Source: Nymphaea colorata
Lineage: Eukaryota > Streptophyta > Magnoliopsida > Nymphaeales > Nymphaeaceae
NCBI RefSeq assembly: GCF_008831285.2
Contig: NC_045144.1
Coordinates: forward strand, 1,116,001 to 1,180,000
Length of the DNA: 64,000 nt
Direction of reading: 5' to 3'
The translations under genes and the position numbers were made by a program. Below the pieces are notes generated by a model, which saw only the letters and a list, made by a program, of their open reading frames with translations, made no database searches and had not been told where the DNA came from. Positions 60,559 through 64,000 of the stretch are shown here, in pieces; the stretch's first letter is position 1, and the number at the start of each line of letters is the position of its first letter.

Positions 60559-61400
60559 AGATTGGTTCAAGTGAATGCTCTGTTTCTGTCCACAATCTCT
60601 CTTAGTCAAACATCTTGAATGAATCCATTGAATGCTAAACAAGCTTGTCTAGCAGGGGCAGGCCCATTTTTCAGACTCCTTATAAGTTAAATTAAAATCT
60701 TTCATTATAATACTAACACTTGTTTATTGCAATAATAATATTTAACATAGCCAATTGGTCTTTGCGAATTCTAAAGTGAGGGTGAAGATACACCCCTATT
60801 GTATCAAAGTTGAGATTGAAAGCTTTATGAATAAACAAACAATCCATCCAAAATTTATTAAATTTGCAACTAGTCAAACTAAAATCAGCCTGTCTCTAAC
60901 TACACACAATTGTGGCCCCATTTAGATTCACATCAATATTAGTTAAAAAAAAAAACTCCTCGTAGTGATTGCAAAAGGATTTAAAGTTGTCCACATTCAG
61001 CATGATATCGAAACATGAAAATGATCCCAAGTTGATGAGATATCACCTAATTGCCAAAATCTTTCTAGGTTGTTAGAGTAGCAAGGCCTGTAACATTCCA
61101 ACTATAAACTTCATTTGATGGCAATTGGCAACTCATTTTAGGCTCCTTTTCCTACAGGAGAACATTCTCTTTGTTATGGAAATCCTCTGCTCCTTGGATA
61201 TCCATGTCAGGATCATGTTGCGCCAACTTCCTTTCATTCAGGCCAGAACTTTATATAGCCTTAAAAAATGTTGTCCCACAACTCTATCTTGTGAAAAGTA
61301 ACAAAAATTGATTGAAACTTGTGTCCAGCTATCTAAGGGTCCTTTCAAGATTCAATTCCTACGATTATTCTCTTTGTTTTCATGTTTAATTGAGTTGAGG
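60559..61400 (-). pseudogene. LINE endonuclease fragment (within duplication copy 2)
   Basis: Equivalent of about 49221-50060 in copy 1, with the same SWNVTGLA and MLNAD-like landmarks. Only the endonuclease side is present; RT sequence does not follow to the left, showing that the duplication boundary falls inside the LINE. Confidence 0.85.
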
Positions 61401-61737
61401 AGGACTATCTGGTAAACTTGTGAAATGTGTTGGGGTCTGCTAAACAGGTGAAACTGCCGACAAGGGTTCACATCCTGCAATCAAACCTGGTTGAAATGTT
61501 TTGGAAAACTTCCGTCTGTATAACAAGACAAAAATTTTAGAAAAGAAAGTTGGCCGTATGTCCAACTATTTCTTCTAAAATCCCACCATACAACCTATAC
61601 ACTTAAATCTATGAGAGAATAAGCTGGCAGGCAGTTGTTTCGTGTTATCGAAGCAGCTACTTCATGTGCTATAAAAAGAAGACATTGATACATCTATATA
61701 GAGAGAGTTGCTCATGCAGCTTTACATATAGTTTGAA

Positions 61738-62131
61738 GGTGCACAGACGGCAACATGGTTGGGATATAGTGGATCAATCATGATAGACTCGGGTACCACG
61801 CTGACTATCTGGCCAAAGATGTGTATGATCAAGTGGCAAACACGGTGGCTACTGTCACAAACCATAAACGCTTCTGTCATCCTAACCAAGATTATTTGTG
61901 TTATAATGTAGAGAATAAATGTGAACCATATTAAGGATTGCTGGAAATGTCCTTTCAATCCACCAACGCAGACTTGAAGCTTCCACCTTCAAATATCTTT
62001 GGATGTATAGAAGTGTGACAGCTAGCTTAGCCATTTTCGAGAATGTTTTCCAGCAGAACATGCGTGTGAAATATGATTTGGGGAAGGGGCCGCTTTCTTT
62101 TGCACCAATTGAATGTACTCAGGGCTAAAGG
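61738..62131 (+). pseudogene. Nepenthesin-like aspartic protease, C-terminal half (copy 2)
   Basis: Duplicate of 50398-50791. DSGTT is at 61786-61800. It shares the one-base frame loss before DVYDQVANTVATVTNHKRFC with copy 1. Private changes include a Leu-to-Trp codon before that site and GAG in place of GGG in the IFGN motif (IFEN), so both copies have drifted independently since duplication. Confidence 0.87.

Positions 62132-62132
<1 letters not shown>

Positions 62133-62204
<72 letters not shown>
62133..62204. repeat. Compound (AC)n(AT)n microsatellite
   Basis: Counterpart of 50793-50860 with additional AC units. Confidence 0.95.
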
Positions 62205-62207
<3 letters not shown>

Positions 62208-62770
62208 TTTTGTGATGATCTACGTGGTTCTCTGTACTAGCCTACAATTGGCAGCATTGGATGCTGCTTATGTTTTATGTCCTGATTGTCATGTGGTTGA
62301 TGGTGTTATTTTTTCATGTTGAATAAATATATGTATCTTGTTTTAAAGATGTTTTCCCCTCCGTTTAAGTTTAAAGCTTAACTTAGATATGTTTGAGTGA
62401 GTATGAACACTAACTATGGGTTTAACTCGACAGTCGCTAATACTAGCAATTCTGTTGCTAATAAGTAATCGCGACGGTCAAAACTCCACCAACACAGGTC
62501 CCATTGCCCAAATGATTGCCGATGAAAATGGCCATCATGTCTTAGTTGGGTTTGTTGTGACATTAGTTGCTTTAAGTTAGCATAATGGCCATGGAATGTG
62601 CCTACACCTTATTGTAACTTTGACGATGGAATTTTTGGTCCCATAACACAATGTGTTCTGTGACGGTTATATAAGTCGCTTAACTTCACAATGTTTTTTA
62701 ACTTTGCAACTAACATTGCTAACTCTTCATCAACAATGATGGATATTGTAGCTTGCACAGTGTACTGGCT

Positions 62771-62920
62771 AGCGACATATTTTCGAGTCCCTTACACATG
62801 TTTGGAATGGATTTAGTACACAGCGACATATTCTTGAGTCGATGACAAATGTATGGGACAGATTTAGTACACAGCGACATATTTTCAAGTTCCTGACACA
62901 TGTTTGGAACAGATTTTGGG
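62771..62920. repeat. 51-bp tandem repeat, three copies (copy 2)
   Basis: Counterpart of 51426-51575; the three AGCGACATATT units are retained. Confidence 0.85.
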
Positions 62921-64000
62921 ATCACTGAAGAATATTAAACGAGTGCATGTGTAGCTAAAATTCGGAACATATAGTACCTGCTCAGCGTTTAATTCATTAG
63001 AACATTAATTTTTTTGTTAATTGAAATGCAGTTACGTTTCTTGAAATAAGAATATGGTGCTTTTATGTATTTTTTTTTAAAAAAGCAGAATATTATACTT
63101 AACAAGTTCCATCTAAGAGAATTGAAAAGTCTCAGCGCAGGTTACACAAAAGACTTTACCTCCAGAAAGTTGTAAGCTTCAATAGTCTTATATGTACTCT
63201 TTTTCATAAGGCCAAACAAAGAGATCATTGTACTCCGGGAAGAGTAGCATAACTGGTCGAGTTAAGAGTTTGGTGAGAGTCAGGTAGTCAGTTCCAATAC
63301 CATGAGCATTATTCACATGAACCATAAAGGTTGGCAGGATCTACTCCAAACTGAAGGGAGTGACAGTAAATTCACCTGGTTTTGATGTTTCTCTAGACCC
63401 TGGGGTAAAGGGGACGAGTAGAGCTTCTGCCCCTCATGCATGCAGGTGGCAGGTTCACTCCCACTCACCCATAACAAAGAAGGGTTTTCTCCACAAGCAA
63501 AAGGTCCACTAAAATGTCACGCATTTGAGAACAGTGTCTATAAAAGTTGGCCTGAATTAATTTAAGTCAATTTGAATTGTTTGGCAAACCTGTTGTTTCC
63601 CCGTGTTGTTATTTAATTATCTTTAAATACTTTTAAGATTTTTCCTTTTCTATTTTTCACTTGTTTTTTTAAATATAGTAAGTATACTGATTTATCTTAC
63701 CAACAGCCTGCAGGTTGTTTCACTTTGGGTTTGGGTTCTGATTTCGATTGTTATAAACATTTATTAGAAACGAATGGTCTATAGAATGGATTCATTTTCA
63801 CTATTACCCAAATAAATATATATTGTTGAAGGTTCCACACTGCATTCAATCATCAAACAAGTAATATACTTAATTTGCTATTTATTTTAAATGTGCATTT
63901 GTCAGTGTGAATTCAAATTTTATTTTAAAAATTTTATACGAACCCTATTTTGATTGTCAGGACCATGAAATGCATGGAAGTATAAAAAATTGAGATTGGG

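Larger units (their letters stand above)
60559..64000 (+). repeat. Segmental duplication, copy 2 (partner 49221-52648), continues past the window
   Basis: Same orientation and content as copy 1. The left edge is sharp: GA-rich sequence changes to AGATTGGTTCAAGTG. Differences from copy 1 include a longer AC microsatellite and scattered substitutions. Confidence 0.95.

Noticed and set aside
51426-62920. Regularly spaced repeats as a CRISPR array
   Set aside because: The sequence is plant nuclear DNA. The 51-bp units are continuous tandem repeats without unique spacers.
49221-64000. Direct repeats as LTRs of a giant retrotransposon
   Set aside because: The repeats contain LINE and protease fragments, lack TG...CA ends, and no primer site follows copy 1 near 52649.

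Overview
The window is plant nuclear DNA, almost certainly from an angiosperm. It is AT-rich, contains two 100-bp assembly gaps (8601-8700 and 45723-45822), and is dominated by decayed plant-type transposable elements: Copia, chromovirus-like and Tat/Ogre-like Ty3/Gypsy, an L1-type LINE, a CACTA transposase fragment and Tourist-like MITEs. The only host-gene material I can recognise is two plant families, both broken: a lectin-receptor-kinase-type kinase domain and nepenthesin/CDR1-like aspartic proteases. I found no intact protein-coding gene, tRNA, rRNA or CRISPR array.

Layout. 1-2.3 kb: 3' part of a Copia element (+) with its LTR. 3.46-4.38 kb: receptor kinase pseudogene (-), cut by a Copia element at 4379-8593 (-) with two near-identical LTRs, primer-binding site, polypurine tract and a near-perfect 5-bp target duplication. 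9.5-14.8 kb: worn Ty3/Gypsy element (+). 15.1-15.5 kb: CACTA transposase fragment (-). 16.5-17.8 kb: LTR plus RNase H end of another Copia element (-). 19.9-23.3 kb: Copia gag-protease-integrase with its 5' LTR (+), truncated before reverse transcriptase. 24.6-28.1 kb: unclassified repeats, a GC-rich tandem duplication and MITEs. 28.1-30.7 kb: internally deleted Copia element (+). 33.5-41.6 kb: Tat/Ogre-like Ty3/Gypsy element (+) with an extra upstream ORF resembling a plant mobile domain, ending abruptly inside an aspartic protease pseudogene (41.6-42.2 kb, -). 45.8-50.1 kb: LINE (-). 50.4-50.8 kb: C-terminal half of an aspartic protease (+). 56.4-58.3 kb: 5' half of a Copia element (-).

The largest structural feature is a direct duplication of at least 3.4 kb: 49221-52648 is repeated at 60559-64000 and runs off the window. 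It carries the LINE endonuclease segment, the protease C-terminal half, a 51-bp tandem repeat and a tRNA-like repeat. A second feature is a pair of collinear but inverted repeat blocks, 24.6/26.4 kb against 54.5/53.6 kb, of a family I cannot name.

There is no operon-like or cooperating gene set, and I see no convincing new biological system. The interest lies in structural history: nested insertions, chimeric junctions, segmental duplication and a few unclassified repeat families. All homology calls come from reading motifs by eye and were not checked by database search.
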